Below, one piece after another: positions 48,643 to 59,957 of a DNA stretch of 64,000 nucleotides (within the stretch, counting starts at the first letter, position 1; each line of letters opens with the position of its first letter). The DNA comes from an uncultured bacterium (GTDB lineage Bacteria > Oederibacteriota > PGYV01 > Palsa-1178): contig CALAOR010000064.1 in NCBI GenBank assembly GCA_937889595.1, positions 62,001 to 126,000 of the forward strand, read 5' to 3'. Below the pieces are notes generated by a model. It was not told where the DNA came from and did not search any database. It saw nothing but the letters and a program-made list of their open reading frames with translations. The translations under genes and the position numbers were made by a program.

Positions 48643-49926
48643 ATGGACATACTTGTCATAGGGAGCGGCGGGCGCGAACACGCCATAGTCTGGTGCGCGG
48701 CTAAATCAAAACGCGTTGATAAGATATACTGCGCGCCCGGAAATGCGGGGACGGCAAAGACAGCCGAAAACGTCAGCATCAAAGTTGACGACATAAACGG
48801 CCTGCTTAAATTCGCCAGAGAAAAAAAAATAGGCCTGACCATTGTCGGGCCTGAAATACCGCTTGTGGCGGGCATAGTCGATATATTTGAAGCGGAAGGG
48901 CTTAAAATATTCGGCCCAAATAAAGCCGCGGCGCAGATGGAAGGCAGCAAGGCTTTTACAAAGAACCTTTTTAAAAAATACAGGATACCAACCGCTGATT
49001 TTGGTGAGTTTGACAAAAGTACGGACGCTGTCAAATACATAAAAGCCCATAAAAAATATCCTCTGGTAGTGAAAGCGGACGGGCTTGCCGCAGGTAAGGG
49101 CGTGATAATAGCCGCAAACGAAGCGGAAGCCATAGGTGCGGTTAAAGATATCATGGATTTAAAGATTTTCGGCGGCGCCGGGAAACGAACGGTCATTGAG
49201 GAGTTCCTGGAAGGCGAGGAAGCGAGCATACTCGCTTTTACCGACGGTGAAACAGTGCTGCCATTGCCTGCGTCCCAGGACCACAAGCGCATATTTGACG
49301 GGGACAAAGGCCCGAACACGGGAGGCATGGGCGCATACGCGCCCGCGCCGCTTATCACTCCGGCATTGGCTGAAAAGATAAAAAACGAAATACTTCTGCC
49401 GACGGTTTCTGCCTTAAGAAGCGAGGGCATAATTTATAAAGGCATACTATATGCGGGTATTATGATGACAAAGGACGGGCCAAAAGTACTCGAGTACAAC
49501 GTGCGTTTTGGCGACCCTGAAACACAGGCTGTGCTGCCGCTTCTGAAAACCGATCTGCTTGAACTTTGCCTCGCGTCAGCTGAAGGCAGGCTTAAGGACA
49601 TAAAGATGGAAATAGAAAATAAAGCCTCGATAACCGTTGTTCTGGCCTCAAAAGGTTATCCGGGCGATTATGAAAAAGGCAGGGAAATAGCGGGCCTGGA
49701 CGCCTTTGACAACATGAATGATGTTATGGTCTTTCACGCGGGCACCACAATTAAAAATGGTAAAATTGTAACAGCCGGGGGCCGCGTGCTTAACGTAACC
49801 GCCGTGGCAAAAGATATAAGATCAGCCATAGAAAAGGTATACAAGCATATAGACAAAGCGCATTTTGAAGGCGTATACTATAGGAAAGACGTGGGCAGAA
49901 AGGCTTTAAAATGGAGGTTCTTATGA
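48643..49926 (+). CDS. purD: Phosphoribosylamine-glycine ligase
   Basis: 'VIGSGGREHAIVWCAAKSKRVDKIYCAPGNAGT', 'DHKRIFDGDKGPNTGGMGAYAPAP'. Confidence 0.94.
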   Translation: MDILVIGSGGREHAIVWCAAKSKRVDKIYCAPGNAGTAKTAENVSIKVDDINGLLKFAREKKIGLTIVGPEIPLVAGIVDIFEAEGLKIFGPNKAAAQMEGSKAFTKNLFKKYRIPTADFGEFDKSTDAVKYIKAHKKYPLVVKADGLAAGKGVIIAANEAEAIGAVKDIMDLKIFGGAGKRTVIEEFLEGEEASILAFTDGETVLPLPASQDHKRIFDGDKGPNTGGMGAYAPAPLITPALAEKIKNEILLPTVSALRSEGIIYKGILYAGIMMTKDGPKVLEYNVRFGDPETQAVLPLLKTDLLELCLASAEGRLKDIKMEIENKASITVVLASKGYPGDYEKGREIAGLDAFDNMNDVMVFHAGTTIKNGKIVTAGGRVLNVTAVAKDIRSAIEKVYKHIDKAHFEGVYYRKDVGRKALKWRFL

Positions 49927-50441
49927 AAGTTGCCATCGTTATGGGAAGCGATTCGGATTTGGCTGTGATGAAGGAAACTGTGGATATCCTCGCGGGTTTT
50001 GGCGTTGAAACATACGTAAGCATAACTTCAGCGCACAGAACCCCTGATAAGGTAAAATCTTTCCTTGATGAATCTGAAAAGAACGGTTGTGAAGTTATAA
50101 TAGCCGCCGCGGGAATGGCCGCCCATCTGGGCGGCGTGATTGCGGCGGAAACAACCATGCCTGTCATAGGAGTTCCAATGCAGGGCGGCGGTCTGGACGG
50201 GTTGGATGCGTTTTATTCAATAGTCCAGATGCCGGGCGGCATACCGGTCGCCTGCATGTCAATAGGGAAAGCAGGGGCGATAAACGCGGGTATTTTTGCG
50301 GCACAGATACTGGCAGTTAAATACCCGGTGCTTAAAAAGAAACTTGTTGAATATAAGAAAAACCTCGCTTCTTCAGTCGAGAAAAAAGACAAAGAACTTC
50401 AGGAAAAGGGAATAAAGAAATACCTTGAAGATAAAAAATGA
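49923..50441 (+). CDS. purE: N5-carboxyaminoimidazole ribonucleotide mutase
   Basis: 'VAIVMGSDSDLAVMKETVDILAGFGV', 'SAHRTPD', 'GMAAHLGGVIA'; ATG 49923. Confidence 0.93.
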   Translation: MKVAIVMGSDSDLAVMKETVDILAGFGVETYVSITSAHRTPDKVKSFLDESEKNGCEVIIAAAGMAAHLGGVIAAETTMPVIGVPMQGGGLDGLDAFYSIVQMPGGIPVACMSIGKAGAINAGIFAAQILAVKYPVLKKKLVEYKKNLASSVEKKDKELQEKGIKKYLEDKK

Positions 50442-50998
50442 ACGCGGATAAGATAAATAAAGCCCTGGAAATCCTTAAAAATGATGATGCCTGTATTTTT
50501 CCAACGGATACTGTTTACGGTCTGTTTTGCAGGGCATTAAGCCCGCGCGCTGCATCCAGGGTTTACCGGATAAAGGGCAGGTCAAAGAAAAAGCCCTTGC
50601 AGCTTTTTTTAGCCGATAAAAAGGATATTTTCAGATATACCACGGCAACACCCGCCTTAAAACGCAAGATCAGCGGATTGCTTCCCGGGCCTTATACCGT
50701 TATATTAAAATTAAACAGAGAATACAGGACCAGGTTCTCTTTTCTAAAAACAGGTACAGCCGGTTTCAGGGTGATAAAATCATCCTTAATTAACGGAATA
50801 TTAAAAAAACTGGATGAACCTTTAGCCGCGACTTCAGCCAATATTTCTGGCAATAGATCCCCCCGGAAGTTCAGCGAAATTGAAGCAATTGTCATGCGCG
50901 GGGTAAGGATGGCTGTAAAGGATGATAAAAAAGTGAAAGGAAAGCCTTCGAAAGTGCTTGATTTTACGGGCAAAAAAGAAAAAGTATTAAGGGCTTAA
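50438..50998 (+). CDS. YrdC/Sua5-domain L-threonylcarbamoyladenylate synthase-type protein
   Basis: 'CIFPTDTVYGLFCRA', 'KGRSKKKPLQLF', 'PLAATSANISG'. Confidence 0.85.
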   Translation: MNADKINKALEILKNDDACIFPTDTVYGLFCRALSPRAASRVYRIKGRSKKKPLQLFLADKKDIFRYTTATPALKRKISGLLPGPYTVILKLNREYRTRFSFLKTGTAGFRVIKSSLINGILKKLDEPLAATSANISGNRSPRKFSEIEAIVMRGVRMAVKDDKKVKGKPSKVLDFTGKKEKVLRA

Positions 50999-51083
50999 AT
51001 ATAACTTGAAATTTTTTAAAAAATATTATATATTAGCGTCGCAGGTTTTAATCGACTAAATAACAGTTTAAAGGAGATGTATC

Positions 51084-51317
51084 GTGGCGAACAAAGGCGG
51101 TAAAGTATCAGAAAACGTACCGGGTAAATTTTACGTTGATGACCAATGCATAGCATGCGGAGTATGCGAAGGTTCTGCTCCGGAAAATTTCAAGATGAAT
51201 GATGATGGTTCGCACGCTTATGTGTACAAACAGCCGGCGAATGACGGCGAGATCGCCGCTTCCAAAGATTCAATGGGTTCATGCCCGACCAACTCGATAG
51301 GCGATGACGGGGAATAG
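51084..51317 (+). CDS. Ferredoxin (4Fe-4S)
   Basis: 'FYVDDQCIACGVCEGSAPENF...MGSCPTNSIG'. Confidence 0.88.
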   Translation: MANKGGKVSENVPGKFYVDDQCIACGVCEGSAPENFKMNDDGSHAYVYKQPANDGEIAASKDSMGSCPTNSIGDDGE

Positions 51318-51326
51318 TCAAAACAA

Positions 51327-51370
51327 GTCAAAACATTCAGATAGTAGATAGTAGAGAGTAGAAGGTCAAA
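51327..51370. repeat. gtcaaaacattcagatagtagatagtagagagtaga repeat (also 17071-17116, 51576-51616, 55415-55450)
   Basis: Four similar copies read by eye. Confidence 0.75.
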
Positions 51371-51411
51371 ATATATTAAAAGTATAAAGAAATAAAAGTG
51401 TAAAGAAATAA

Positions 51412-51564
51412 ACGTTTTATCAGAGGAAGTCCCCGTGAGATTCGGGGCGCTGTCGCGCAACGGTAATGGCCCAAAAGGCATGAGCCCGGTCCACTGATAT
51501 AATGGATAGTGCCTTCGCGGTAGGGGAAACGGTTTTACATATGACCCGGCGCGAGCCGGGTTTT
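51412..51564 (+). promoter_or_regulatory. Cobalamin riboswitch with downstream intrinsic terminator
   Basis: Core ggaagtccccgtgagattcggggcgctgtcgcgcaacggtaat, B12-box-like gagcccggtccactg, terminator acccggcgcgagccgggtttt at 51543-51562; upstream of B12 genes. Confidence 0.88.
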
Positions 51565-51655
51565 GTCATTTATAAGGTCGAAACATTCAGAAAGTAGATA
51601 GCAATGAGTAGAAAGGCAAGAACTAAAGAGCCTGCTTATGGAGGTTTTAGGACCG

Positions 51656-52264
51656 ATGTATATTTATCTTGTCCGGCACGGTGAGACAGACTGGAACAAC
51701 AAGTTCTTATTCCAGGGGCAGACCGATATACCCTTAAATAAAACCGGCCTCATGCAGGCGCGTGCAATAGCAAAAGAATTCAAGCACCGGAAAATAGACG
51801 CCATTATCAGCAGCGATTTAAAAAGGGCATACCAGACTGCGTACGAGATAAAAAAGGCAACAGGTTTAAAGGCCCGGATACACAAGATGAAAACTTTAAG
51901 GGAACGCAACTACGGCAATCTGGAAGGGACCACATACGACCGGTATCACAGCCAGAAAAAGGGTTTTACGGGCGAAAAGGACCCGGCGTTTTTTGCCAGG
52001 CTGAATAAGGCCTTTATGCAGGTTGTAAAAAAGTACAAAGGCAAAGACATAGTTTTGGTGGCGCACGGAGGAGTGGTAAGGCAGATAGTTTCTTTTGTGA
52101 TAGGGCTTAAGGATTATAAAAGGCTCAGGATTTATAATGCGTCGCTATCTGAAGTGTTTTACGACTCAAAAAGGGGCGCGTTTTTCCTGCTGCTGCTGAA
52201 CAGCGTGTCGCACCTGCCGAAGAAGGAAAGGAACAAGATTTTATACCATATAAAAGGCGTTTAA
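51656..52264 (+). CDS. Histidine phosphatase family (alpha-ribazole phosphatase/CobC-like)
   Basis: 'IYLVRHGETDWNNKFLFQGQTDIPLNKTG', 'ERNYGNLEG', 'VAHGGVVRQ'; ATG 51656; B12 operon context. Confidence 0.82.
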   Translation: MYIYLVRHGETDWNNKFLFQGQTDIPLNKTGLMQARAIAKEFKHRKIDAIISSDLKRAYQTAYEIKKATGLKARIHKMKTLRERNYGNLEGTTYDRYHSQKKGFTGEKDPAFFARLNKAFMQVVKKYKGKDIVLVAHGGVVRQIVSFVIGLKDYKRLRIYNASLSEVFYDSKRGAFFLLLLNSVSHLPKKERNKILYHIKGV

Positions 52265-52274
52265 GGAGTTAACC

Positions 52275-52802
52275 ATGAAAAACGGACTCATACAGGTTTA
52301 CACAGGGGCCGGCAAAGGAAAAACCACGGCAGCCATCGGGCTCGCGATACGCGCGGCCGGCGCGGGGCTTAAGGTAGCTTTTTACCAGTTTTTAAAAGGC
52401 GGGGAGTTCCCGGTTTCTGAGGAAAAAATCTTAAGCAGCTTTACAGATATTGATTTTATCAGGTTTAACCAGACAACGCCGTTATTTGACAGGAAAGCGT
52501 CTGTTGAAGCATTGGCTGGACAGGTTCAAAGCGACCTCGAAACAGCCGCCAATACAATTGCAAACGGGAATTATGACCTTATTATACTTGATGAGCTTAC
52601 GCACCTGGTAAATTTCAGGTTAGTTGAAGAAAGTAAGGTCTTAAAGATGCTTGATTCAAAATCCGCCAAGCTCGAGATTGTTATTACCGGCAGGAACGCT
52701 TCCAAAGGGCTCCTGAAAAGGGCGGATCTGGTCACGGAAATGAAGGAAGTAAAACATCCGTTTAAAAAAGGCGTAAAGGCCAGAAAAGGGATCGACTTTT
52801 AA
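52275..52802 (+). CDS. cobO: Cob(I)yrinic acid a,c-diamide adenosyltransferase
   Basis: 'IQVYTGAGKGKTTAAIGLAIRAAGAG', 'LDELTHLVNFRLV'. Confidence 0.92.
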   Translation: MKNGLIQVYTGAGKGKTTAAIGLAIRAAGAGLKVAFYQFLKGGEFPVSEEKILSSFTDIDFIRFNQTTPLFDRKASVEALAGQVQSDLETAANTIANGNYDLIILDELTHLVNFRLVEESKVLKMLDSKSAKLEIVITGRNASKGLLKRADLVTEMKEVKHPFKKGVKARKGIDF

Positions 52803-52803
52803 C

Positions 52804-53661
52804 ATGAAAAAATTAATGGTGCTATCAACCGCGGTGTTTATCGCATGCGCTTTACAGGCAACTGTTATTACCGATGATGTGGGCCGCAAGGTTGAAGTTA
52901 ACACGCCTGTTAAATCCATTGTCTGCCTTTCGCCGGCGCATACCGAGATGATCTACTGGATGGGCAAGCAGGACATGCTATTGGCGGTTTCCACCAACTG
53001 CGATTGGCCGGCGGGCGCGAGGAAAAAGGAAAAAGCCGGTTCTTTCATGGCTCCTGATGTTGAAAAAATAGTGCATTTAAAGCCGGACGTGGTCATATCC
53101 GGCGGGGGGATACAAAAGAAAGCCATATCAAGCCTTGAAAAACTGGGGATACCGGTCATAGTCATGTATCCGATGAACCTGACTGAAGGAATATGGGGGG
53201 ACATTAACATCCTAGGCAAACTTACAGGCGATCCAATAACAGCAAGAAATAAAATAATAGAATTTGAAAGGGCCATGGATTCAGTGGTGTCGGCGTCTGA
53301 TACGCCATTGAAAGTTTATGTGGAGTTATGGAGCCAGCCTGTGATGGCGATCGGAAAAGCTTCATTTATAAATGAGGCAATTAAGCTGGCCGGCGGGAAG
53401 AATATATTATATAACGCCGGGACGGAATATCCGAAGATTTCCCCCGAAGAAGTCATCAAAAGGAACCCGGATGTTATAATACTTTTATACAAACCCGAAG
53501 CAGACTACCTGAAAAGGGAATATTTTTTGCAGACTTCGGCGGGCAGGAAAGGTAATATATATGTGCTGGATAATTTTGACATGCTGCTCAGGCCGGGTCC
53601 GCGCATACCCCAGGCGATCAGGATGTTAAAACAGATATTTCACAAGGCGATAATGAAATGA
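52804..53661 (+). CDS. btuF: Cobalamin ABC transporter substrate-binding protein
   Basis: 'TDDVGRKVEVNTPVKSIVCLSPAHTEMIYWMG'; signal peptide; operon context. Confidence 0.85.
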   Translation: MKKLMVLSTAVFIACALQATVITDDVGRKVEVNTPVKSIVCLSPAHTEMIYWMGKQDMLLAVSTNCDWPAGARKKEKAGSFMAPDVEKIVHLKPDVVISGGGIQKKAISSLEKLGIPVIVMYPMNLTEGIWGDINILGKLTGDPITARNKIIEFERAMDSVVSASDTPLKVYVELWSQPVMAIGKASFINEAIKLAGGKNILYNAGTEYPKISPEEVIKRNPDVIILLYKPEADYLKREYFLQTSAGRKGNIYVLDNFDMLLRPGPRIPQAIRMLKQIFHKAIMK

Positions 53662-54632
53662 AGCCAAAAGTCATGGTTTATACAGCGTCAAGCGCTTTTG
53701 TTTTATTATTGTGTTTTGTCTGGGCCATATCGTGCGGTTCGGTGCATGTGGCCATGTCCGATATAATAAGTTTTTTAACAGGCAAAGAGGGCGGTTCCAA
53801 TTACGATATAATAATGAAAATAAGGCTGCCGAGGATAATATTCGCCGTGTTGGTCGGCGGCATGCTTGCATCAAGCGGCGCCATTCTTCAGGCGCTTTTA
53901 AAAAATCCGCTGGTTGATCCTTTTATTACCGGCATATCATCAGGCGCAGCCTTTGGGGCGGCCTGCGCTATTATAGCCGGAGTGTCCGGACTTATACTGC
54001 CTTCGATCGCGGGCGCGCTTGTCACCATGTATGTGGTTTACAGGCTGTCAATTGCTTTCGGGTCCCTGTCTGTTTCGAGGCTTTTGCTGACAGGCGTAAT
54101 GATAGGATCATTTTTTTCTTCCCTTATCATGATGCTAAACGCGGTATTTTCCCGGGATCTGGTTAAAGTGGTATTCTGGCTCATGGGTGATCTGTCAAAT
54201 ATAAGCCCTAGTCTTGCAATTTACGGGGCCTTAATCACGCTGATCATACTTGCCGCGGCTCTATACTTTGCGAATGACCTGAACATAATGGCCACGGGAG
54301 AGGACGAGGCAAAATCACTCGGCGTCAGGACTGAATTCATAAAAGTCATATATTTCATTTTTGCCGGGGTTTTAACGGCCATATCAGTGGCTTTAAGCGG
54401 GGTAATCGGATTTGTCGGCCTCATAATACCCCATATAACAAGATTTTTCATAGGTCCGGATATGCGGTACATGATCCCGGCTTCATTTTTATCCGGGGCG
54501 GCATTTCTTTTATGCGCCGATACTCTCGCCAGGACAATTTTTCTGCCTGCTGAGATCCCGGTTGGGGTTATTACGGGGCTCATAGGCGTGCCTGTTTTCA
54601 TATTTTTAATGAACAGGAGGAAAAACATATGA
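53658..54632 (+). CDS. btuC: FecCD/BtuC-family ABC permease
   Basis: 'IRLPRIIFAVLVGGMLASSGAILQALLKNPLVDPFITGISSGAAFGAA'. Confidence 0.88.
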   Translation: MKPKVMVYTASSAFVLLLCFVWAISCGSVHVAMSDIISFLTGKEGGSNYDIIMKIRLPRIIFAVLVGGMLASSGAILQALLKNPLVDPFITGISSGAAFGAACAIIAGVSGLILPSIAGALVTMYVVYRLSIAFGSLSVSRLLLTGVMIGSFFSSLIMMLNAVFSRDLVKVVFWLMGDLSNISPSLAIYGALITLIILAAALYFANDLNIMATGEDEAKSLGVRTEFIKVIYFIFAGVLTAISVALSGVIGFVGLIIPHITRFFIGPDMRYMIPASFLSGAAFLLCADTLARTIFLPAEIPVGVITGLIGVPVFIFLMNRRKNI

Positions 54633-55447
54633 GGATACTGGAGGCAAAAAACATAGGTTACAGTTATGAGGACGGGGATTTTAGTTTAAAGGACGTGTCA
54701 TTTTTCCTTAATGAAGGGGAATCCGCCGCCTTGATAGGGCCAAACGGCGCGGGCAAGACCACGCTTGTAAAGATACTCGCGGGGTTAACGCGCGGATATA
54801 CGGGAAATGTGTTTTTAGCCGGAAAGCCTGTAAACGGATACACCAATACGCAGCGGGCGTCATTGGTATCGTACATACCGCAGATAGACAACCTGACCTT
54901 TGATTTTTCAGTTGAAGACATAGTGGGCATGGGCAGAAGGCCGTATATCAATGAAACAGGCGCCTTAAAAAAAAGCGACAGGGATAAGGTAGCGGAAGCA
55001 ATCCTCTACTTCGGACTGGATTCAAAAAAAACACACAGCTATAATTCCCTAAGCGGCGGGGAAAAAAGAATGGCGTTAATAGCAAGGGCGTTCGCGCAGG
55101 AAGCAAAGCTGCTGATAATGGATGAGCCGCTGACATATCTTGATGTGAAAAACCAGTCCGAGCTTATGGAGCATATATCAAGGTTGAATAATACGGGGCA
55201 TACGATCCTGATGATATCGCACGGAATAAACCTGGCAGCCGAATATGTGAAAAGAGTTATCCTGATGAAGGACGGCCGCGTGGAAGCCGACGGCTCGCCG
55301 CATGAAGTCATAGAAGAAAGCGTAATAAGGCGCGTGTACGGCCTTGAGAATTTTTACATAGAAAACAACAAAATGACCGGCAAGCCGAATCTGTTCATGG
55401 TGCCGGGAAGTCAAGGTCAAAATATACAGAAAGTTGAGAGTAGATAG
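54629..55447 (+). CDS. btuD: Cobalamin/iron-type ABC transporter ATPase
   Basis: 'GPNGAGKTTLVKILAGL', 'LSGGEKRMALIARAFAQEAKLLIMDEPL'. Confidence 0.88.
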   Translation: MRILEAKNIGYSYEDGDFSLKDVSFFLNEGESAALIGPNGAGKTTLVKILAGLTRGYTGNVFLAGKPVNGYTNTQRASLVSYIPQIDNLTFDFSVEDIVGMGRRPYINETGALKKSDRDKVAEAILYFGLDSKKTHSYNSLSGGEKRMALIARAFAQEAKLLIMDEPLTYLDVKNQSELMEHISRLNNTGHTILMISHGINLAAEYVKRVILMKDGRVEADGSPHEVIEESVIRRVYGLENFYIENNKMTGKPNLFMVPGSQGQNIQKVESR

Positions 55448-55482
55448 TAGAAAACCGAGGGCTCTTGTGTATTTTGGATCTC

Positions 55483-55577
55483 GTAGAGAGGCTGCTTGCT
55501 GCCTCTCTGACGCGGGCCTTACAAACCGAAGAACCGTTTCATGAAGCCAGGGTGAGCGGCAGCAAGCAGCCGCTCTA
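55483..55577. repeat. 95-bp double-hairpin repeat, copy 4
   Basis: gtagagaggctgcttgctgcctctc...gagcggcagcaagcagccgctctac between btuD and btuB. Confidence 0.95.
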
Positions 55578-55621
55578 CAAAATCCAAATATTGGAATATT
55601 TTATTAAATAAGGAGAACAAT

Positions 55622-57640
55622 ATGAAAAAACTAAACATTATCGCCGTATTACTGGTACTTGCAGCGGGTTTGATCCTGGCTTTTTCGTCCGACTATAACT
55701 CAGCCGGCGCCCAGTATGGCACGCAGGCTTCGCAGGGAAATTCGTTGGCCCAGCAGAACGGGGCATCGGCGCCATCGGGCATCTCAAGCAAGGGAAACGC
55801 GCCGGGTGTTTACGACTGGAAGAATAAGGTTGTTCCGACCCCGGCGGCCCAGCAGGCTCAAACGGCCCAGACCGCCACAAACGCCGGTGAAATTGTCGTG
55901 ACTGCGCGCAGGGTACCCGAGGATATCGCGCTTGTACCGCGCAATGTCGAGGTCATAAAAGCGGCCGCAATAGCTGACTCAGGGGAGGCAAAACTCCAGG
56001 ATGTGCTTGATTCCATCCCGGGAGCGATAGTGCTGAGGTCCGGCGGCTACCAGGGGGTAAGCTCTGTTTTAATCCGCGGGGCAAATTCCAGCCATACTTT
56101 AATTATGCAGGATGGGGTGCCTTTAAATGATATTGAGGTTGGCGGCGTCGATTTAAACCAGATAGAGATCGGTGATATTGACAGGATAGAGATAGTAAAA
56201 GGCGGGTTGTCATCTGTTTACGGGGCAAACGCGGCATCAGGGGTGATAAATGTGATCACCGGTTCAAAAGAGGAAAAACCTGTCGTTGCCTCGGCTTCCT
56301 ACGGATCATATAACTTCCAGAAATATGCCGTATCATCCGATTATAAGGTTTTTGGCGTCAAGTATTCGGCGTCCGCGGTTGAGGAAAAAAGCGACGGGTA
56401 CACGGATAATTCAGCCTATCTAAAGAATACCCTGAATGCAAAACTCGCTTTTACGGGTGATTTTCTTGATTCAACCCTGTTTGGTTACTATTTTAACAGG
56501 CAAATGGGAGTGCCTTTCTCGGGTTTAAACCCGCCCTATGACAAATCGCAGGATGCGAAAGAAACGGATGAGAATTACCATTTTGGAGCTGATGAAAAGT
56601 TTAACATTGGCGTGATCAAGGCACAATTAAGCGGGTATATGCGTTCCGCCCAGCTGCGTTTTATTGAACCGAGTATTTTTATGAACTCAAACCAAAAGAA
56701 AAAAGAATACAACGGGTCATTTAATATGCTATATGATGAAGGAGGATTTTTCTCGGGTATGACCGGATATGAAGCAAATCTAAAACAATTGGACAGCACT
56801 GATATAGGCAATACAACAAATACAAATCAAGCGTCAGTCTCCAATATTTCAGTTAAAATGCTCGACGATAAGCTTTTGATAAACATGGGATTCCGGGCTG
56901 ATTTTAATTCCGCTTATAATAACATGTCCAGCGAAAATATAAGCGCCAAATACAAATTCCCCGAAAATGTTGACTTCAGGGTTTCGTTTGATAAATCATT
57001 TTCCGCACCGACGCTTGGGGATTTATACTGGCCAGTGCAGGATTTTGGGTACGGTTATTATATGAAAGGCAACCCGGGCCTTAAGCCTGAAGATTCAACC
57101 AGCTATGAGATAGGCGTCGGGAAAAAAGACGCGAAAATAACCGAATCAGTAACTTTTTTTAAAAGCGAAATTGTAAACCTTATCAGTTGGATGGATATGA
57201 CAGACGGTACGTCAGTTACAACGACCCCGTTCAACATTAACAAGGCCGAGATCAGCGGTATCGAGGCAAAAGTTGATTTTGTGCCTGCGGATTTCCTTGC
57301 AGTGTACGTGCGTTACACGTTCCTCAGGGCGGTTGACCAGAACAATAAGCAGCTTCCCTACAGGCCCGAAGGCGCAGTAGACGCGGGGGTAAATATAAAG
57401 TTCCCGTTTGATACCAAGCTTACGGTTGACGGGCAGTATGTGGACTTAAGAAAAGACAACTCGGGAAAAACTTTAAAATCTTATTACTTGCTTAATTGCA
57501 CGGCTGTTCATGAGATAAGCAAGAATGTAAAAGTATTCTTGGATTTTAAGAATATTCTTGATAATACAACTTATGAAGTTGTCAGTAACTTTCCCATGCC
57601 GGGCAGGACATTTAACGCGGAGATACAGTTGCGTTTTTAA
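55622..57640 (+). CDS. btuB: TonB-dependent receptor, BtuB-like
   Basis: TonB box 'GEIVVTARR', plug 'LQDVLDSIPGAIVLRSGGYQGVSSVLIRGANSSHTLIMQDGVPLND', beta-barrel end 'FNAEIQLRF'. Confidence 0.88.
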   Translation: MKKLNIIAVLLVLAAGLILAFSSDYNSAGAQYGTQASQGNSLAQQNGASAPSGISSKGNAPGVYDWKNKVVPTPAAQQAQTAQTATNAGEIVVTARRVPEDIALVPRNVEVIKAAAIADSGEAKLQDVLDSIPGAIVLRSGGYQGVSSVLIRGANSSHTLIMQDGVPLNDIEVGGVDLNQIEIGDIDRIEIVKGGLSSVYGANAASGVINVITGSKEEKPVVASASYGSYNFQKYAVSSDYKVFGVKYSASAVEEKSDGYTDNSAYLKNTLNAKLAFTGDFLDSTLFGYYFNRQMGVPFSGLNPPYDKSQDAKETDENYHFGADEKFNIGVIKAQLSGYMRSAQLRFIEPSIFMNSNQKKKEYNGSFNMLYDEGGFFSGMTGYEANLKQLDSTDIGNTTNTNQASVSNISVKMLDDKLLINMGFRADFNSAYNNMSSENISAKYKFPENVDFRVSFDKSFSAPTLGDLYWPVQDFGYGYYMKGNPGLKPEDSTSYEIGVGKKDAKITESVTFFKSEIVNLISWMDMTDGTSVTTTPFNINKAEISGIEAKVDFVPADFLAVYVRYTFLRAVDQNNKQLPYRPEGAVDAGVNIKFPFDTKLTVDGQYVDLRKDNSGKTLKSYYLLNCTAVHEISKNVKVFLDFKNILDNTTYEVVSNFPMPGRTFNAEIQLRF

Positions 57641-57665
57641 GCGGGAAAATATTTGAAGACGGTTA

Positions 57666-57750
57666 ACGCAGGGGCGGGACTAAAGCCCGCCCAACGAGGA
57701 CATTAAAACGAAGCCGCCCGGGCACGCGTTCGTCGCGCCCCTACGCAGGC
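57666..57750. repeat. GC-rich imperfect inverted-repeat element
   Basis: acgcaggggcgggac...gtcgcgcccctacgcaggc with internal hairpin gggcgggactaaagcccgccc. Confidence 0.6.
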
Positions 57751-57900
57751 AAAAACGTTTGTCCTATAACATAAATTCCCGGGTAAAAAGTATTGCATTG
57801 TATGCTGTATTTTGATATACTGACGCTTGTTATTTTAATGCCCTTGTTATTTCTATAAATATCATAATTATAAGGGTAAAAATTTCAGGAGGTCTTAAGA

Positions 57901-59173
<1,273 letters not shown>

Positions 59174-59177
59174 TTTT

Positions 59178-59957
59178 ATGAAAAGGAAGAAAAGCCCGGA
59201 CAGGATTATATACGCGGCGGTAGTCATACTGCTTCTCATAGGGCTTTTTTTTATATGGAAAAAACCCCGCTTTAACTTTATATCTTCCTTCACGGGCGGA
59301 TTCCAAAAAAAAATGTCGGATTTTATTTCTTATACCGGCGATGCTTTCAGTTCTTCGGCGAAAAAGAGCTTAAAAGTAATAAGCGAAAAGAATATGCAGC
59401 TTGAAGCCGAAAGCCAGGTATTAACAGCCGAGAGTGACAGGCTGAGAAAAATGGTCGTACTGAGATCCGTCCGCGATTTTAAATCATCGGTTATCTGTTA
59501 TGCCTTCGTGATCGGATCAAATGACGACGGCCTGATTTATTTTTATACCATAGACCGCGGCTCGGACGACGGCATATCGGAAGGCGACGGGGTGATTAAT
59601 TCTGAAGGCGCCGTGGGGCGGGTGTTTAAAGTTACCGGCACTACCGCACAGGTTCAGCTTTTAACCGATGTAAAAAGCGCTGTTTCCGCGAGGGACGCAA
59701 GAAGCCGGGTGACAGGCATTTTATCCGGTGAAAGTTACAATAAATGTTCCATTAACTACATCCCCCGGGAAGAAGATGTAAAAGAAGGCGATAATATAGT
59801 TACTTCGGGATTGGGAAAGTCATTTCCTGAAGGCGTAAGGATAGGCACTGTGATAAAAGCCGATAAAAAAGTTGACAGCCTGTCAATGGTTGTAAAAGTA
59901 AAGCCCGCAGTTAATATGATGACAGTTGAAGAAGTACTTATAATTAGAAAAAAATGA
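59178..59957 (+). CDS. mreC: Rod shape-determining protein MreC
   Basis: TM + coiled coil + 'SEGDGVINSEGAVGRVFKVTGTTAQVQLLTDVKSAVSARDARSRVTGIL'. Confidence 0.9.
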   Translation: MKRKKSPDRIIYAAVVILLLIGLFFIWKKPRFNFISSFTGGFQKKMSDFISYTGDAFSSSAKKSLKVISEKNMQLEAESQVLTAESDRLRKMVVLRSVRDFKSSVICYAFVIGSNDDGLIYFYTIDRGSDDGISEGDGVINSEGAVGRVFKVTGTTAQVQLLTDVKSAVSARDARSRVTGILSGESYNKCSINYIPREEDVKEGDNIVTSGLGKSFPEGVRIGTVIKADKKVDSLSMVVKVKPAVNMMTVEEVLIIRKK

